The notes: a model not told the origin generated them from the sequence alone. Positions 27,246 through 36,361 are shown, counted from the first letter of the stretch. The stretch is 64,000 nt of DNA from Serratia rhizosphaerae (GCF_009817885.1 NZ_CP041764.1:2604001-2668000); one strand, 5' to 3'. Numbers and translations are program-made.

Positions 27246-28181
27246 GTGAAAACATTTTCAATAAAAATAGCCAGAATCGCGATCACTCTGATTCTTGTCC
27301 TGCTGGGGATTATCGCCGTCTTCAAGGCCTGGGTGTTTTATACCGAATCGCCGTGGACGCGTGACGCCAAATTTACCGCCGATGTGGTGGCGATCGCGCC
27401 GGACGTCAGCGGTCTGCTGAGCGATGTGCTGGTGACGGACAACCAACTGGTGAAAAAGGGCCAGGTGCTGTTTGTGGTCGACCAGCCGCGCTATCAGCAG
27501 GCGTTGGCGGAAGCCAGCGCCGACGTGGCGTATTACCAGGCGCTGAGCGCAGAGAAAAAGCGTGAGGCGAGCCGTCGCGTGCGTCTGGGCGTTGACGCCA
27601 TGTCGCGCGAAGAGATTGAACAGGCCAGCAACGCGCTGGAGACCGCACAGCACCAGCTGGCGAAAGCGATCGCGGTGCGCGATCAGGCCAAACTCGATCT
27701 GGAGCGTACCACGGTGCGTGCGCCGGCGGACGGCTGGATAACCAACCTGACCGTGCACGCCGGCGATTTTATTACCCGCGGCTCCACCGCGGTGGCGCTG
27801 GTGAAAAAGAACACCTTCTATATTCTGGCCTATATGGAAGAGACCAAGCTGCACGGCCTGAACCGCGGCGACCGCGCGGAGATTACTCCGCTTGGCAGTA
27901 ACCGCATTATGCACGGTACGGTGGACAGCGTGGCGGCGGCGGTGAACAACAGCAGCAGCAGCAATGACAGCAAAGGGCTGGCTGCCATCGACAGCAACCT
28001 GGAGTGGGTGCGTCTGGCGCAGCGCGTGCCGGTAAAAATCATGCTGGATGCGAAAGACCAGCAGCATCCGTACCCTGCCGGCACGACGGCCACCGTGGTG
28101 ATCACCGGTCAGAACGACCGCGATAGCGACCGCGAGTCGCCGTTCGTCAAGCTGATGCACCGGCTGCGTGAGTTCGGTTAA
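27246..28181 (+). CDS. aaeA: p-Hydroxybenzoate efflux membrane-fusion subunit AaeA
   Basis: Periplasmic adaptor of the AaeAB efflux pump, HlyD/EmrA type, 311 aa. N-terminal membrane anchor (about residues 10-30), biotinyl-lipoyl-like half before and after an alpha-helical hairpin (about 85-150), then a beta-barrel domain containing YMEETKLHG. The start is a GTG with GAGG overlapping the aaeX stop region; it aligns with the E. coli MKT start. The stop overlaps the aaeB start (TAATG). Confidence 0.95.
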   Translation: MKTFSIKIARIAITLILVLLGIIAVFKAWVFYTESPWTRDAKFTADVVAIAPDVSGLLSDVLVTDNQLVKKGQVLFVVDQPRYQQALAEASADVAYYQALSAEKKREASRRVRLGVDAMSREEIEQASNALETAQHQLAKAIAVRDQAKLDLERTTVRAPADGWITNLTVHAGDFITRGSTAVALVKKNTFYILAYMEETKLHGLNRGDRAEITPLGSNRIMHGTVDSVAAAVNNSSSSNDSKGLAAIDSNLEWVRLAQRVPVKIMLDAKDQQHPYPAGTTATVVITGQNDRDSDRESPFVKLMHRLREFG

Positions 28182-30148
28182 TGAATAACCCAACCTTTAT
28201 CCGCTTGAGATTTGCGTTCAAACTGAGTTTTGCGATCGTCTTCGCGCTGTTTGTCGGCTTCCATCTCAACCTGGAAACGCCGCGCTGGTCGGCAATGACC
28301 GCCGCCATCGTCGCCGCCGGCCCGGCCTTTGCCGCCGGCGGCGAGCCGTTTTCCGGCGCTATCCGCTACCGCGGCTGGCTGCGTATTATCGGTACGTTTA
28401 TCGGCTGCTTTGTCGGCCTGTTGATTATCGTCACCACCGCGCGTGCGCCGGTGGTGATGCTGCTGCTGTGCTGCATCTGGGCCGGCGTCTGCACCTGGAT
28501 CTCATCGCTGATCAAGGTGGAAAACTCTTACGCCTGGGGGCTGGCGGGCTATACCGCGCTGATCATTATCGTCACGGTGGCCACCAGCGAGTCGCACCTG
28601 CTGGAGGCGCCGCAGTTCGCCGTGGAGCGCTGCAGCGAGATCGTGCTGGGGATCGTCAGCGCGGTGCTGGCGGATCTCTTGTTCTCCCCGCGCTCGATCA
28701 AACAGGATATCGACCGGGCGGTGGATAACCTGCTGGTGCAGCAGTATAAACTGCTGCAGATGTGTATCAGTAATGCGGACAAGGAAGAGATCGACCGCGC
28801 CTGGGGCAACCTGGTGAAAGGCACCACCGCGCTGAACGGCATGCGCGCCAACCTGATGATGGAGTCCTCGCACTGGCAGAAGGTCAACCGCCGCGCGCGT
28901 GCGCTGCATACGCTGTCGCTGACGCTGATTACCCAGGCTTGCGAAACCTACCTGATTCTGCTCAACCATCCGGACGCGCTGAGCGAAAATCTGCGCGAAC
29001 TGCTGATGGAGCCGGCGGAGACGCCGCAGGATATTCACCGCCGCATGAAAGTGATGCGTCAGGTGCTGACGGTGCATCGCACCGATGACACGCTGTTGAC
29101 GGTATCCAGCTGGGTCGGCGCGGCGACCCGTTACCTGCTGCTGGCAAAAGGCGTTCATACCAACAGCAGCATCAGCGGCGTGGAGGAGGATATCCTCAGC
29201 ACGGAAGTCGAAATCAAACCGGTTTCGGCAGAGGGACACCACGCGATGATTAACGGCCTGCGCACCTTTACCGCCACCGCGCTGGGCTGCCTGCTGTGGC
29301 TGTGGACCGGCTGGACCTCCGGCAGCGGCTTTATGGTGATTATCGCCGTTATCACCTCGCTGGCGATGCGCACGCCGAACCCGCGCATGGTGGCGATGGA
29401 CTTTGTACTGGGCATGCTGGTGGCGATACCGCTGGGGGCGCTGTACTTTATGGTGATCATCCCGGCGACGCAGCAAAGCATTCTGCTGCTCTGTCTCAGT
29501 CTGGGATTACTGGCGTTTATTATCGGTATTGAGGTACAGAAGCGGCGGCTTGGTTCGCTGGGGACGCTGGCCGGCACCATCAATATTCTGGTGCTCAGCA
29601 ACCCGATGGAGTTCAACGTTACGCAGTTCCTTGATGCCTCAATCGGCCAGTTCCTCGGCAGCTGCGTCGGTTTGATGGTGCTGCTGCTGATTCGCGATAA
29701 CTCGCGTGAGCGCACCGGCCGTACGTTGCTGAACAGCTTCGTCAGCAGCGCGGTATCGGCCCTGACCACCAAGGCGGCCAAGCGGCGGGAGAACCACCTG
29801 CCGGCGCTGTATCAGCAGCTGAACCAGCTGTTGATGATGTTCCCCAACGATATTGCCAAATACCGTCTGGCGCTGAACCTGATTATTGCGCACCAGCGGA
29901 TGCAGCGCGCCGAGATCCCCGCCAGCGAAGAGCTATCGGTGTTCCACCGCCAGATTCGCCGCACCGCCGACCGCGTGGTGAGCGCTAAAAACGAGGTGAA
30001 GCGGGCGTATTACTACGATCGTCTGCTCAGCGAAATGAATGAATATCAGCAGAAGCTGGTGGATAACCATGCGCCGCTCAGCGTTACCGGTCCGGTACGT
30101 CGTCTGGCGGATATGCTGCATCGTTATCGCCACGCGTTAATTGATTAA
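28181..30148 (+). CDS. aaeB: p-Hydroxybenzoate efflux permease AaeB
   Basis: Inner-membrane FUSC-family exporter of aromatic carboxylic acids, 655 aa as in E. coli. Two blocks of hydrophobic helices (about residues 12-160 and 355-500) are each followed by a long cytoplasmic domain. The FUSC signature TPRWSAMTAAIVAAGPAFAAGG is near residue 30. Works with AaeA as a metabolic relief valve. Last gene of aaeXAB. Confidence 0.96.
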   Translation: MNNPTFIRLRFAFKLSFAIVFALFVGFHLNLETPRWSAMTAAIVAAGPAFAAGGEPFSGAIRYRGWLRIIGTFIGCFVGLLIIVTTARAPVVMLLLCCIWAGVCTWISSLIKVENSYAWGLAGYTALIIIVTVATSESHLLEAPQFAVERCSEIVLGIVSAVLADLLFSPRSIKQDIDRAVDNLLVQQYKLLQMCISNADKEEIDRAWGNLVKGTTALNGMRANLMMESSHWQKVNRRARALHTLSLTLITQACETYLILLNHPDALSENLRELLMEPAETPQDIHRRMKVMRQVLTVHRTDDTLLTVSSWVGAATRYLLLAKGVHTNSSISGVEEDILSTEVEIKPVSAEGHHAMINGLRTFTATALGCLLWLWTGWTSGSGFMVIIAVITSLAMRTPNPRMVAMDFVLGMLVAIPLGALYFMVIIPATQQSILLLCLSLGLLAFIIGIEVQKRRLGSLGTLAGTINILVLSNPMEFNVTQFLDASIGQFLGSCVGLMVLLLIRDNSRERTGRTLLNSFVSSAVSALTTKAAKRRENHLPALYQQLNQLLMMFPNDIAKYRLALNLIIAHQRMQRAEIPASEELSVFHRQIRRTADRVVSAKNEVKRAYYYDRLLSEMNEYQQKLVDNHAPLSVTGPVRRLADMLHRYRHALID

Positions 30149-30465
30149 TCCTGCGCTTTAGCACGCCGCCGGCGGTAATCGGGCCGGGGCGTGCTGTCTT
30201 GCCGTTCCTCTAAGACTATACTGAAAAAAGATGCGTTTTTCTGTCGTGGCCGCCGCTGGCGGGGCGGTTACGCGTGTCAGCGACGCCGTAAAATGGCATG
30301 ATAACAGGCGGCGTCGGGCGTTGCGGCGCGGTGGTTGTGCTGCATCAGGCGCCGGTTCGGCGCGTAATGACTCCCGATGGGAAAGGTTACGCGACGTTCA
30401 TCTTTCATTCATAATATTCATTTATATAACACAGGGGCATACAGGCCCGGATGTCAGGGAAAGTC
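30149..30465. other. Intergenic region between aaeB and the RNase gene
   Basis: 317 bases. It begins with a hairpin whose outer stem is AGCACGCC/GGCGTGCT (30160-30195), probably the aaeB terminator. An AT-rich stretch near 30405-30435 contains TATATAA and may hold the promoter for the RNase-barstar pair. No further gene is supported. Confidence 0.45.
30160..30195 (+). terminator. Terminator-like hairpin after aaeB
   Basis: AGCACGCC (outer 8 bp) pairs with GGCGTGCT, with further partly paired G/C inside. A T-containing but not T-rich tail follows. It lies 11 bp after the aaeB stop. Confidence 0.55.
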
Positions 30466-30924
30466 ATGAACAAGCGGATTCTCGTGGCGATAGCGATCGC
30501 CGTGGCGGTGGCCGGGTTTAACATGCTGCGCGATACCGGCGATCGGGCGATTTCCAACGTACCGGCGGTGGCCGAGAGGGCGTCGGCAAGTATCGACCAG
30601 CTGACGCAGCAGCAGCGGGTAGTAAGTTATTTGCAGCGGCATCAGCGTTTGCCGGACTATTACATCAGCAAGAGACAGGCGCGGGAACAGGGCTGGGACG
30701 CACGCAGCGGCAATTTGTGCAGCGTGCTGCCGGGCAAGGCGATTGGCGGCGATCGCTTCTCGAACCGGGAAGGACGGCTGCCGAGCGCCCACAAACGGGT
30801 ATGGCGTGAAGCGGATATCAATTACCGCTGCGGTCGCCGCGGCGCCGATCGGCTGTTGTATTCCAGCGACGGCCTGATATTCGTTACGCGCGATCACTAC
30901 AAAAACTTCATTCGGGTGGAGTGA
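30466..30924 (+). CDS. Barnase-like exported ribonuclease
   Basis: Microbial guanyl-specific ribonuclease of the barnase (N1/T1) family, 152 aa. An N-terminal signal or anchor (about residues 4-19) precedes a barnase domain (about 45-152). The catalytic set is intact: E115 in WREADINY, R125 and R129 in RRGADRLLYSS, and H144 in TRDHYKNF, matching barnase E73, R83, R87 and H102. C85 and C122, absent in barnase, could form a disulfide after export. AGGGAAA precedes the ATG. Its stop overlaps the barstar region, so the pair is coupled. The target (scavenging RNA, competition) is unknown. Confidence 0.9.
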   Translation: MNKRILVAIAIAVAVAGFNMLRDTGDRAISNVPAVAERASASIDQLTQQQRVVSYLQRHQRLPDYYISKRQAREQGWDARSGNLCSVLPGKAIGGDRFSNREGRLPSAHKRVWREADINYRCGRRGADRLLYSSDGLIFVTRDHYKNFIRVE

Positions 30925-30929
30925 GTTTG

Positions 30930-31232
30930 ATGGGGAAAGTAGAGTTTGATTTCAGCCAGATCCCTGACCTGCCGGCGTTTTATCGCGATTTTGCCGATAA
31001 GTTTGCGCTGGGGGACGGTTTCGGTGCCAATCTGGATGCGTTGTGGGACGTGGTGACCGGGGAGATCGGTCTGCCGGTCGAGATTGAGTTCACCAATCTT
31101 GATAACCGTCGCAAACGTCGTTTTGGCGCGATCATTCTGCTGTTTGAGGAGGCGGAAGAAGAGCTGGAAGGCAGTCTGTATTTCAATATGCGTGAAGCCG
31201 ACGGCGTCGCCGCCGCGCATCATCGGGGATGA
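30930..31232 (+). CDS. yhcO: Barstar-family ribonuclease inhibitor
   Basis: Cytoplasmic inhibitor expected to protect the cell from the adjacent barnase-like RNase. 100 aa from the ATG at 30930, chosen because GGAG lies 8 bases upstream and MGKVEFDFSQI aligns with the start of E. coli YhcO. A GTG at 30921 overlapping the RNase stop is the alternative. Barstar features: DALWDVVTGEIGLPVEIEF and LLFEEAEEELEGSL, acidic as expected. E. coli keeps a barstar homologue near aaeB without an evident partner RNase. Confidence 0.9.
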   Translation: MGKVEFDFSQIPDLPAFYRDFADKFALGDGFGANLDALWDVVTGEIGLPVEIEFTNLDNRRKRRFGAIILLFEEAEEELEGSLYFNMREADGVAAAHHRG

Positions 31233-31273
31233 ACGTGTGATTCATCCCATGATGCCGGCGACGCCGTAATGCA

Positions 31274-31822
31274 TTACTCGGCGGCTTCAGCCAGCTCGCG
31301 CAGATACTGAAAGATCTGACGGGCAGCCTTGGGCGTTTTGTTGGCGGCTTTCTCTTTCTGCGCGTTGCGCACCAGCGAGCGCAGCTGCTGGCGATCGGCT
31401 TGCGGATACAGCTCCAGCACCGCCGGGATCGCCTCATCTCCTTCCTCCACCAGACGATCGCGCAGCGACTCCAGCTTATGGAACAGTGAAACCTGCTGGT
31501 TATGGCGGTTTTTCAGCTTGTCCAGCGCGGTCTGAATCGGCTCGACGTCACGGGCGCGCAGCAGTTTGCCGATCAGCTGGATCTGGCGGCGGCGGCCCTC
31601 TTTCTTGATCTTCTGCGCCAGTTCGACGGCGGCGCGCAGATCGTCATCCAGCGGGATGCGTTCCAGCGCGTTTTTCCCTAAATCAACCAGCTCGCTGCCC
31701 AGGTCTTTTAACGCTTCGGCGTCACGTTTAATTTCACTTTTGCTGACCCAGATAATCTCGTCATCGTCCTCGTTTTCATTGTCCGGGACATCGTCGAGCC
31801 AGTCTTCAGGTTGTTTTTTCAT
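31274..31822 (-). CDS. darP: Dual-action ribosomal maturation protein DarP (YjgA)
   Basis: Ribosome-associated factor that promotes a late step of 50S subunit assembly around the peptidyl-transferase centre. 182 aa, highly charged and mostly helical. An acidic N-terminus rich in Asp and Glu precedes the conserved core RRQIQLIGKLLRARDVEPI (about residues 77-95). Divergent from tldE, the same gene pair as in E. coli. Confidence 0.95.
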   Translation of the reverse strand: MKKQPEDWLDDVPDNENEDDDEIIWVSKSEIKRDAEALKDLGSELVDLGKNALERIPLDDDLRAAVELAQKIKKEGRRRQIQLIGKLLRARDVEPIQTALDKLKNRHNQQVSLFHKLESLRDRLVEEGDEAIPAVLELYPQADRQQLRSLVRNAQKEKAANKTPKAARQIFQYLRELAEAAE

Positions 31823-31999
31823 GGTAGGCTCCGTTAAAAAGAGGCTAATCCTAACAGGTTGCCGCGGCGAACCCCAAAATAATTGGCATGGCGGCGATCG
31901 CGCGCAGATTAGCGTGCGAAATACTGCCGCCGGAGATGCGAAATTCTACGCGCTTCCTGTTAGACTCAAGGCTATGGATTTCTAAATTATGGCAGATTG

Positions 32000-33340
32000 A
32001 TGAAAGTAGTCACTCAGGTTGCACAGCAGCGCAAGACGCTGGAAAACGCGGTTTCCCAGGCGCTGGATCTGGCGGCGGTCGGTTGCGATGCGGCAGAGGT
32101 CGCCGTGACGAAAACCACCGGCATCAGCGTCAGCACCCGCTTTGGCGAGGTTGAAAACGTCGAGTTCAACAGCGACGGCGCGCTGGGCATTACCGTCTAT
32201 TATCAGCAGCGCAAAGGCAGCGCGTCGTCGACGGATCTCAGCCCGGACGCTATTGCGCGCACCGTACAGGCAGCGCTGGATATTGCCCGCTACACCTCAC
32301 CAGATCCTTATGCCGGCCCGGCGGAAAAGGATCTGCTGGCGTTTGAGGCGCCGGATCTCGATCTCTTCCACCCGGCGGAGCCGGATGCGGAACGCGGCAT
32401 TGAACTGGCGGCCCGTGCCGAACAGGCGTCGCTTGGTGCCGATTCGCGCATCACCAATACCGAAGGCGGCAGCTTTAACAGCCACTACGGCATTAAGGTG
32501 TTCGGCAACAGCCACGGCATGCTGCAAAGCTACTGTTCCAGCCGTCATTCGCTGTCCAGCTGCGTGATCGCCGAGCATCAGGGCGATATGGAGCGGGATT
32601 ACGCTTATACCATCGGCCGCGATCTGAACGATCTGGCCAGCCCGGAGTGGGTGGGCGAGGAGTGCGCACGCCGCACCCTGTCGCGTCTGGCGCCGCGTAA
32701 GCTGGCAACCATGAAGGCGCCGGTGCTGTTTGCCTCGGAAGTGGCGACCGGGCTGTTCGGCCATCTGGTCGGCGCCATCAGCGGCAGCAGCGTCTACCGT
32801 AAATCCACCTTCCTGCTGGACGCGCTCGGCACGCAAATTCTGCCGGAGTGGCTGACCATTGAAGAGCATCCGCATCTGCTGAAGGGGCTGGCCTCGACGC
32901 CGTTCGACAGCGAAGGCGTGCGCACCCAGCGTCGCGATATCGTGAAGGACGGCGTGCTGCAAACCTGGCTGCTGACCAGCTACGCGGCGCGCAAGCTGGG
33001 TCTGCACAGCACCGGCCACGCGGGCGGCATCCATAACTGGCGCATTGCCGGCCAGGGCAATGACTTTGCCGGCATGCTCAAGCAGCTGGGCACCGGCCTG
33101 GTGGTAACCGAACTGATGGGCCAGGGCGTCAGCGGCGTGACCGGCGACTATTCGCGCGGCGCGGCGGGCTTCTGGGTGGAGAACGGCGAAATCCAGTATC
33201 CGGTCAGCGAGATCACCATTGCCGGCAACCTGAAAGATATGCTGCGTAATATCGTCAGCGTCGGCAGCGATATCGAAACCCGCAGCAATATCCAGTGCGG
33301 CTCGGTGCTGCTGCCGGAAATGAAAATCGCCGGGCAGTAA
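32000..33340 (+). CDS. tldE: TldE (PmbA) subunit of the TldD/TldE protease
   Basis: Non-catalytic partner of TldD, needed for microcin B17 maturation and CcdA degradation. 446 aa. The start is the ATG at 32000; a TTG lies one codon earlier. Conserved stretches include TTGISVSTRFGEVENVEF and STGHAGGIHNWRIAG, and it lacks the HExxxH zinc motif of TldD. Divergent from darP and followed by cybC, as in E. coli. Confidence 0.96.
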   Translation: MKVVTQVAQQRKTLENAVSQALDLAAVGCDAAEVAVTKTTGISVSTRFGEVENVEFNSDGALGITVYYQQRKGSASSTDLSPDAIARTVQAALDIARYTSPDPYAGPAEKDLLAFEAPDLDLFHPAEPDAERGIELAARAEQASLGADSRITNTEGGSFNSHYGIKVFGNSHGMLQSYCSSRHSLSSCVIAEHQGDMERDYAYTIGRDLNDLASPEWVGEECARRTLSRLAPRKLATMKAPVLFASEVATGLFGHLVGAISGSSVYRKSTFLLDALGTQILPEWLTIEEHPHLLKGLASTPFDSEGVRTQRRDIVKDGVLQTWLLTSYAARKLGLHSTGHAGGIHNWRIAGQGNDFAGMLKQLGTGLVVTELMGQGVSGVTGDYSRGAAGFWVENGEIQYPVSEITIAGNLKDMLRNIVSVGSDIETRSNIQCGSVLLPEMKIAGQ

Positions 33341-33351
33341 TCACGGCGCGA

Positions 33352-33372
33352 TGGCCGGTGTAACGCCGGCCA
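33352..33372 (+). terminator. Hairpin after tldE
   Basis: Perfect 7-bp stem TGGCCGG/CCGGCCA with a 7-nt loop, 11 bp past the tldE stop. There is no T-run, so strength as a terminator is uncertain. Confidence 0.45.
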
Positions 33373-33490
33373 GAATTCCTCTCTCCCGCAGCCTCAGCCT
33401 TTAACCTTCCTTACAAATCTCTGGTTTCGCTTTTTCCGCATGCCGCCTATGTTAATCAGCGGTTAATTAAAACAATAACGGAAGGTGAGC

Positions 33491-33877
33491 ATGAACAATA
33501 CACGCAAAGCGCTGGCGGCGTTGGCGCTGCTGGGCGTCAGTTCTCTGGCGACGGCGGCCGATCTTGATGAAAATATGGACATCATCGCCGGTAACTATAA
33601 AACCGCGTTAAAAACCGATTCCGCCGACAGTTTCAAACAAAGCTTGCAAAATATGCGTGCGGCCGCGCAGGACGCCAAGCAGGGCACGCCGCCCAAGCTG
33701 GAGGACAAAGCGCCGGACAGCCCGGAAATGAAGGGCTTCCGTCACGGTCTGGATACGCTGATCGGCCAGATTGACGCCTCGCTGGCGCTGGCGAGTCAGG
33801 GCAAATTGGCCGAGGCGAAAAAGCAGGCGGAAGCCTTTAAAACCACCCGCGACAGCTACCACCAAAAATATCGCTAA
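33491..33877 (+). CDS. cybC: Cytochrome b562
   Basis: Soluble periplasmic four-helix-bundle b-type cytochrome of unknown physiological partner. The 128-aa precursor has a signal peptide of about 23 residues ending ATA|ADLDEN. The heme axial ligands are the Met in DENMDII and the His in SYHQKYR at the C-terminus. The start MNNTRK has GGAAGG 5 bases upstream; a GTG two codons earlier is less likely. Many E. coli K-12 strains carry a truncated copy; this one is intact. Confidence 0.94.
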   Translation: MNNTRKALAALALLGVSSLATAADLDENMDIIAGNYKTALKTDSADSFKQSLQNMRAAAQDAKQGTPPKLEDKAPDSPEMKGFRHGLDTLIGQIDASLALASQGKLAEAKKQAEAFKTTRDSYHQKYR

Positions 33878-33904
33878 GCGCCGTGGCGGCGGCCCTCCCG
33901 CCGC

Positions 33905-34690
33905 TTATCGCTCCACCGTACCGTCCTGCAGAAAGCTGGAGGGCGTCTGCCCCAGCACCCGGCGAAACATGGCGGAAAACGCCGCGCTATTCTCATAACC
34001 CAGATCCAGCGCTATCTGCGTCACGCTGTCGCCGGCGGCCAGTCGCGCCAGCGCCAGCACTACCGCCGCCCGCTGCCGCCATTGTGAAAATGTCATGCCG
34101 GTTTGCCGCTGAAAGAAACGGCTAAAACTGCGCAGGCTCATATACAGCCGTTCAGCCCACTGCTGCGGCGGCAGATGAATATCCGGCCGTTGTAAAAACG
34201 CATGGCACAGCGCATGCAGCCGCGCATCGGCCGGCAGCGGAATGTGCAGCGGCAGCGCCGGCATACGCGCGATTTCATGCAGCAGCAGGGCGACCAGCGC
34301 GCCGTCGCGGCCGTGCTGCGCATATTCCAGCGGCATCTCCACGGCGGCTATCAGCAACTGGCGCATCAGCGGCGAGATGCTGACCACCCGACAGAGCGCC
34401 GCACGCACCGTCTCCGGCAGGGCCGCCGGTTCGAGATACAGACTGTGGGTGGTCACGCCGACCATCGTTACCTGATGCGGCATGCCGGGCGGCAGCCATA
34501 CCGCCCGCTGCGGCGGCACCAGCCAGTTGCCCTGCCGGGTCGTGACGTGCATGACGCCGGTGGCGCCGTACAGCAACTGGGCGCGGCGGTGGCTGTGCAT
34601 CGGCAGCAGATAGCCGGACGGATAATTTCTGGCGAGGGCGATAACCGGGCGCGCCAGGTGGTCGACCTCGTCGATCGGGACATTGTGCAT
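33905..34690 (-). CDS. AraC-family transcriptional regulator with N-terminal cupin
   Basis: 261-aa regulator. The cupin-like N-terminal sensor includes HSHRRAQLLYGATG. Two C-terminal helix-turn-helix motifs (about residues 170-255) include MSLRSFSRFFQRQTGMTFSQW and VTQIALDLGYENSAAFSAMF. The start is uncertain: the frame stays open upstream and an ATG at 34735 would add 15 residues. The shorter start is preferred because a direct-repeat operator candidate then falls outside the gene. Divergent from a TSUP permease it probably controls. The inducer is unknown; it resembles the NimR type of regulators. Confidence 0.85.
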   Translation of the reverse strand: MHNVPIDEVDHLARPVIALARNYPSGYLLPMHSHRRAQLLYGATGVMHVTTRQGNWLVPPQRAVWLPPGMPHQVTMVGVTTHSLYLEPAALPETVRAALCRVVSISPLMRQLLIAAVEMPLEYAQHGRDGALVALLLHEIARMPALPLHIPLPADARLHALCHAFLQRPDIHLPPQQWAERLYMSLRSFSRFFQRQTGMTFSQWRQRAAVVLALARLAAGDSVTQIALDLGYENSAAFSAMFRRVLGQTPSSFLQDGTVER

Positions 34691-34705
34691 CGGAGTTGCC
34701 GGGAA

Positions 34706-34733
34706 AGTTGGCCGAAATGCAATGATAGTTGGC
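34706..34733. promoter_or_regulatory. Direct-repeat operator candidate between the AraC regulator and the permease
   Basis: AGTTGGC occurs at 34706-34712 and again at 34727-34733, 21 bp apart in the same orientation. This is the expected layout for an AraC-family monomer pair, in the space between the divergent genes. Confidence 0.55.
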
Positions 34734-34804
34734 ATAACGGCGTATGCAAGCCAGAGGCGATCGCTTTTATCCTGTCGCCTTCTTCTCTGGGCAGGACATG
34801 GGTT

Positions 34805-35587
34805 ATGACGGATGTCGTTATTCTGCTGGGCGCCGGTTTTCTGACCGGTATCAGCACCATTTTGTTTGGCTTCGGCGGCGGGTTTGTGGTGGTGCCGCTG
34901 GTCTATCACCTGATCGCCGGCACACAGCCCGGGCAGGCAATGCATATCGCCGTCGCGACTTCGACCACGCTGATGATTCTCAACGCCGGCTACGCCAGCT
35001 ATAGCCAATGGCGTCGCGGGGCTTTACGGCGGGAAACGGTAATACCGCTGTTTTACGCGTTGGCGGGCGGCGCGCTGATCGGCGCGTTTATCGCCACGCG
35101 GCTGACGGACAGCCTGATCCGCCTGCTGTTTATCCTCTATATGCTGGTGACCATCATCGATTGCGTATGGCGTAAAGGTTTTCTGCAGAAAACCGCGCGT
35201 CGTCCATTGTCCGCCGCGACGTTATGGCTGAGCGGGCCGGGCATTGGCGTGATTGCCGCCATGCTCGGCGTTGGCGGCAGCGTGATGACGGTGCCGTTGT
35301 TGCGGCGGCACGGCTATGAGATGAAATACTGCGTCAGCGCGGCCAATCCGCTGTCTATCGCCATCGCCGTGATGGGTGCCGGCATGTATGGCTGGCTGGG
35401 ATACGGCAAGGTCGCCGGCGCGGACTATCTGGGGTATGTCAATCTGGGTATGTTGGTCTGGCTGGCGCTGTCCGGCATGCTGGGAATGGCATTTGCTCGC
35501 TATGCGCTGCCGAAGATGCGCGATGAGCTGCATGCGCGGGTGTATGTGTGGTTGTTGGTTCTGGTGCTGGTATCGATGCTGCTGTAA
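34805..35587 (+). CDS. TSUP-family (TauE/SafE, DUF81) membrane transporter
   Basis: 260-aa inner-membrane protein with seven to eight hydrophobic segments. It has the duplicated family pattern: an early FGFGGGFVVVPLVY and a later AMLGVGGSVMTVPLL. TSUP proteins move sulfonates, sulfite or small organic acids; the substrate here cannot be told. AGGA lies 9-12 bases upstream of the ATG. The divergent AraC regulator is the probable controller. Confidence 0.88.
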   Translation: MTDVVILLGAGFLTGISTILFGFGGGFVVVPLVYHLIAGTQPGQAMHIAVATSTTLMILNAGYASYSQWRRGALRRETVIPLFYALAGGALIGAFIATRLTDSLIRLLFILYMLVTIIDCVWRKGFLQKTARRPLSAATLWLSGPGIGVIAAMLGVGGSVMTVPLLRRHGYEMKYCVSAANPLSIAIAVMGAGMYGWLGYGKVAGADYLGYVNLGMLVWLALSGMLGMAFARYALPKMRDELHARVYVWLLVLVLVSMLL

Positions 35588-35622
35588 CTGTACGGGCGGC
35601 GGAGGGCCGCCCGTCGTGCCGT

Positions 35623-36033
35623 TTAGCGATGATACTCGCCGGCGGCTTCCGGTTGGTACAGCAGTTCCAACACTTCAATATTCGCCTGTTCGCCGTTCGG
35701 CAGCGTCCAGGTAATCTGTTTGCCGACGTGCATGCCCAGCAGCGCCGCGCCCAGCGGCGCCATCACGGACAGCTGTTCATTACTGTCCTTGAGTGAGGCG
35801 GGGAACACCAGCGTACGCACGTGCTCCTCGCTGGTGTGCAGATCGCGAAAACGAACGATGCTGTTCATCGTCACCACATTGGCCGGGATTTGCGCCGGCG
35901 GCAAGATCTCGGCGCGATCCAGCTCGTCATTAAGCGCGGCGGCAATGTCGGTATGGGCGAAAGCCGGCTGTTCCAATAACGCATCCAGGCGTTCCGCATC
36001 CAGCTCATTAATCGTAATGATTGGTTTGGTCAT
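35623..36033 (-). CDS. rnk: Regulator of nucleoside diphosphate kinase (Rnk)
   Basis: GreA/GreB-like protein that binds RNA polymerase at the secondary channel; named for its effect on ndk expression. 136 aa. A short N-terminal coiled coil (about residues 1-45) lacks the catalytic acidic tip of Gre factors. The C-terminal FKBP-like domain has VFPASLKDSNEQLSVMAPLGAALLG. Monocistronic, convergent with the TSUP gene. Its surroundings differ from E. coli. Confidence 0.93.
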   Translation of the reverse strand: MTKPIITINELDAERLDALLEQPAFAHTDIAAALNDELDRAEILPPAQIPANVVTMNSIVRFRDLHTSEEHVRTLVFPASLKDSNEQLSVMAPLGAALLGMHVGKQITWTLPNGEQANIEVLELLYQPEAAGEYHR

Positions 36034-36145
36034 TCCACTCTCCCGTTATCCCCGACGCTCTGCGGTCTGTGTGCCGCAAGCAACGGAGCTACATCAAAAC
36101 ACGCCGTGGGGCGTTTTTTCCAAATAGTAAAAAGGCGGCATAAAG

Positions 36146-36177
36146 CAACACCCCGCGCCTGAAGGTGCGGGGTGTTG
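36146..36177. terminator. Strong 11-bp hairpin upstream of the operon
   Basis: CAACACCCCGC pairs perfectly with GCGGGGTGTTG across a 10-nt loop. There is no T-run directly after, so it may be a factor-independent stop of weak type, an insulator or an RNA element. Confidence 0.45.
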
Positions 36178-36361
36178 GCAATGTCGATGTGTCTTGCCGA
36201 TAGTAGGCGCTTGGCCGCAGAAAAGAAAGAGATCTCGATCACGAACTTTTCTTCCGCATTTTCGCCCAGGCGCGCGCGCGCAGTGCGTTATCTCATTGTA
36301 TTTCCATTAACTTATCGCTAAATAATGCATTTTGAGAAACCGATCCCCATCCGTCACCTAA

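Noticed and set aside
34202..34804. Plus-strand extension of the TSUP permease frame by about 200 codons
   Set aside because: The extension is antisense to the AraC regulator and lacks hydrophobic character; the permease starts at 34805.
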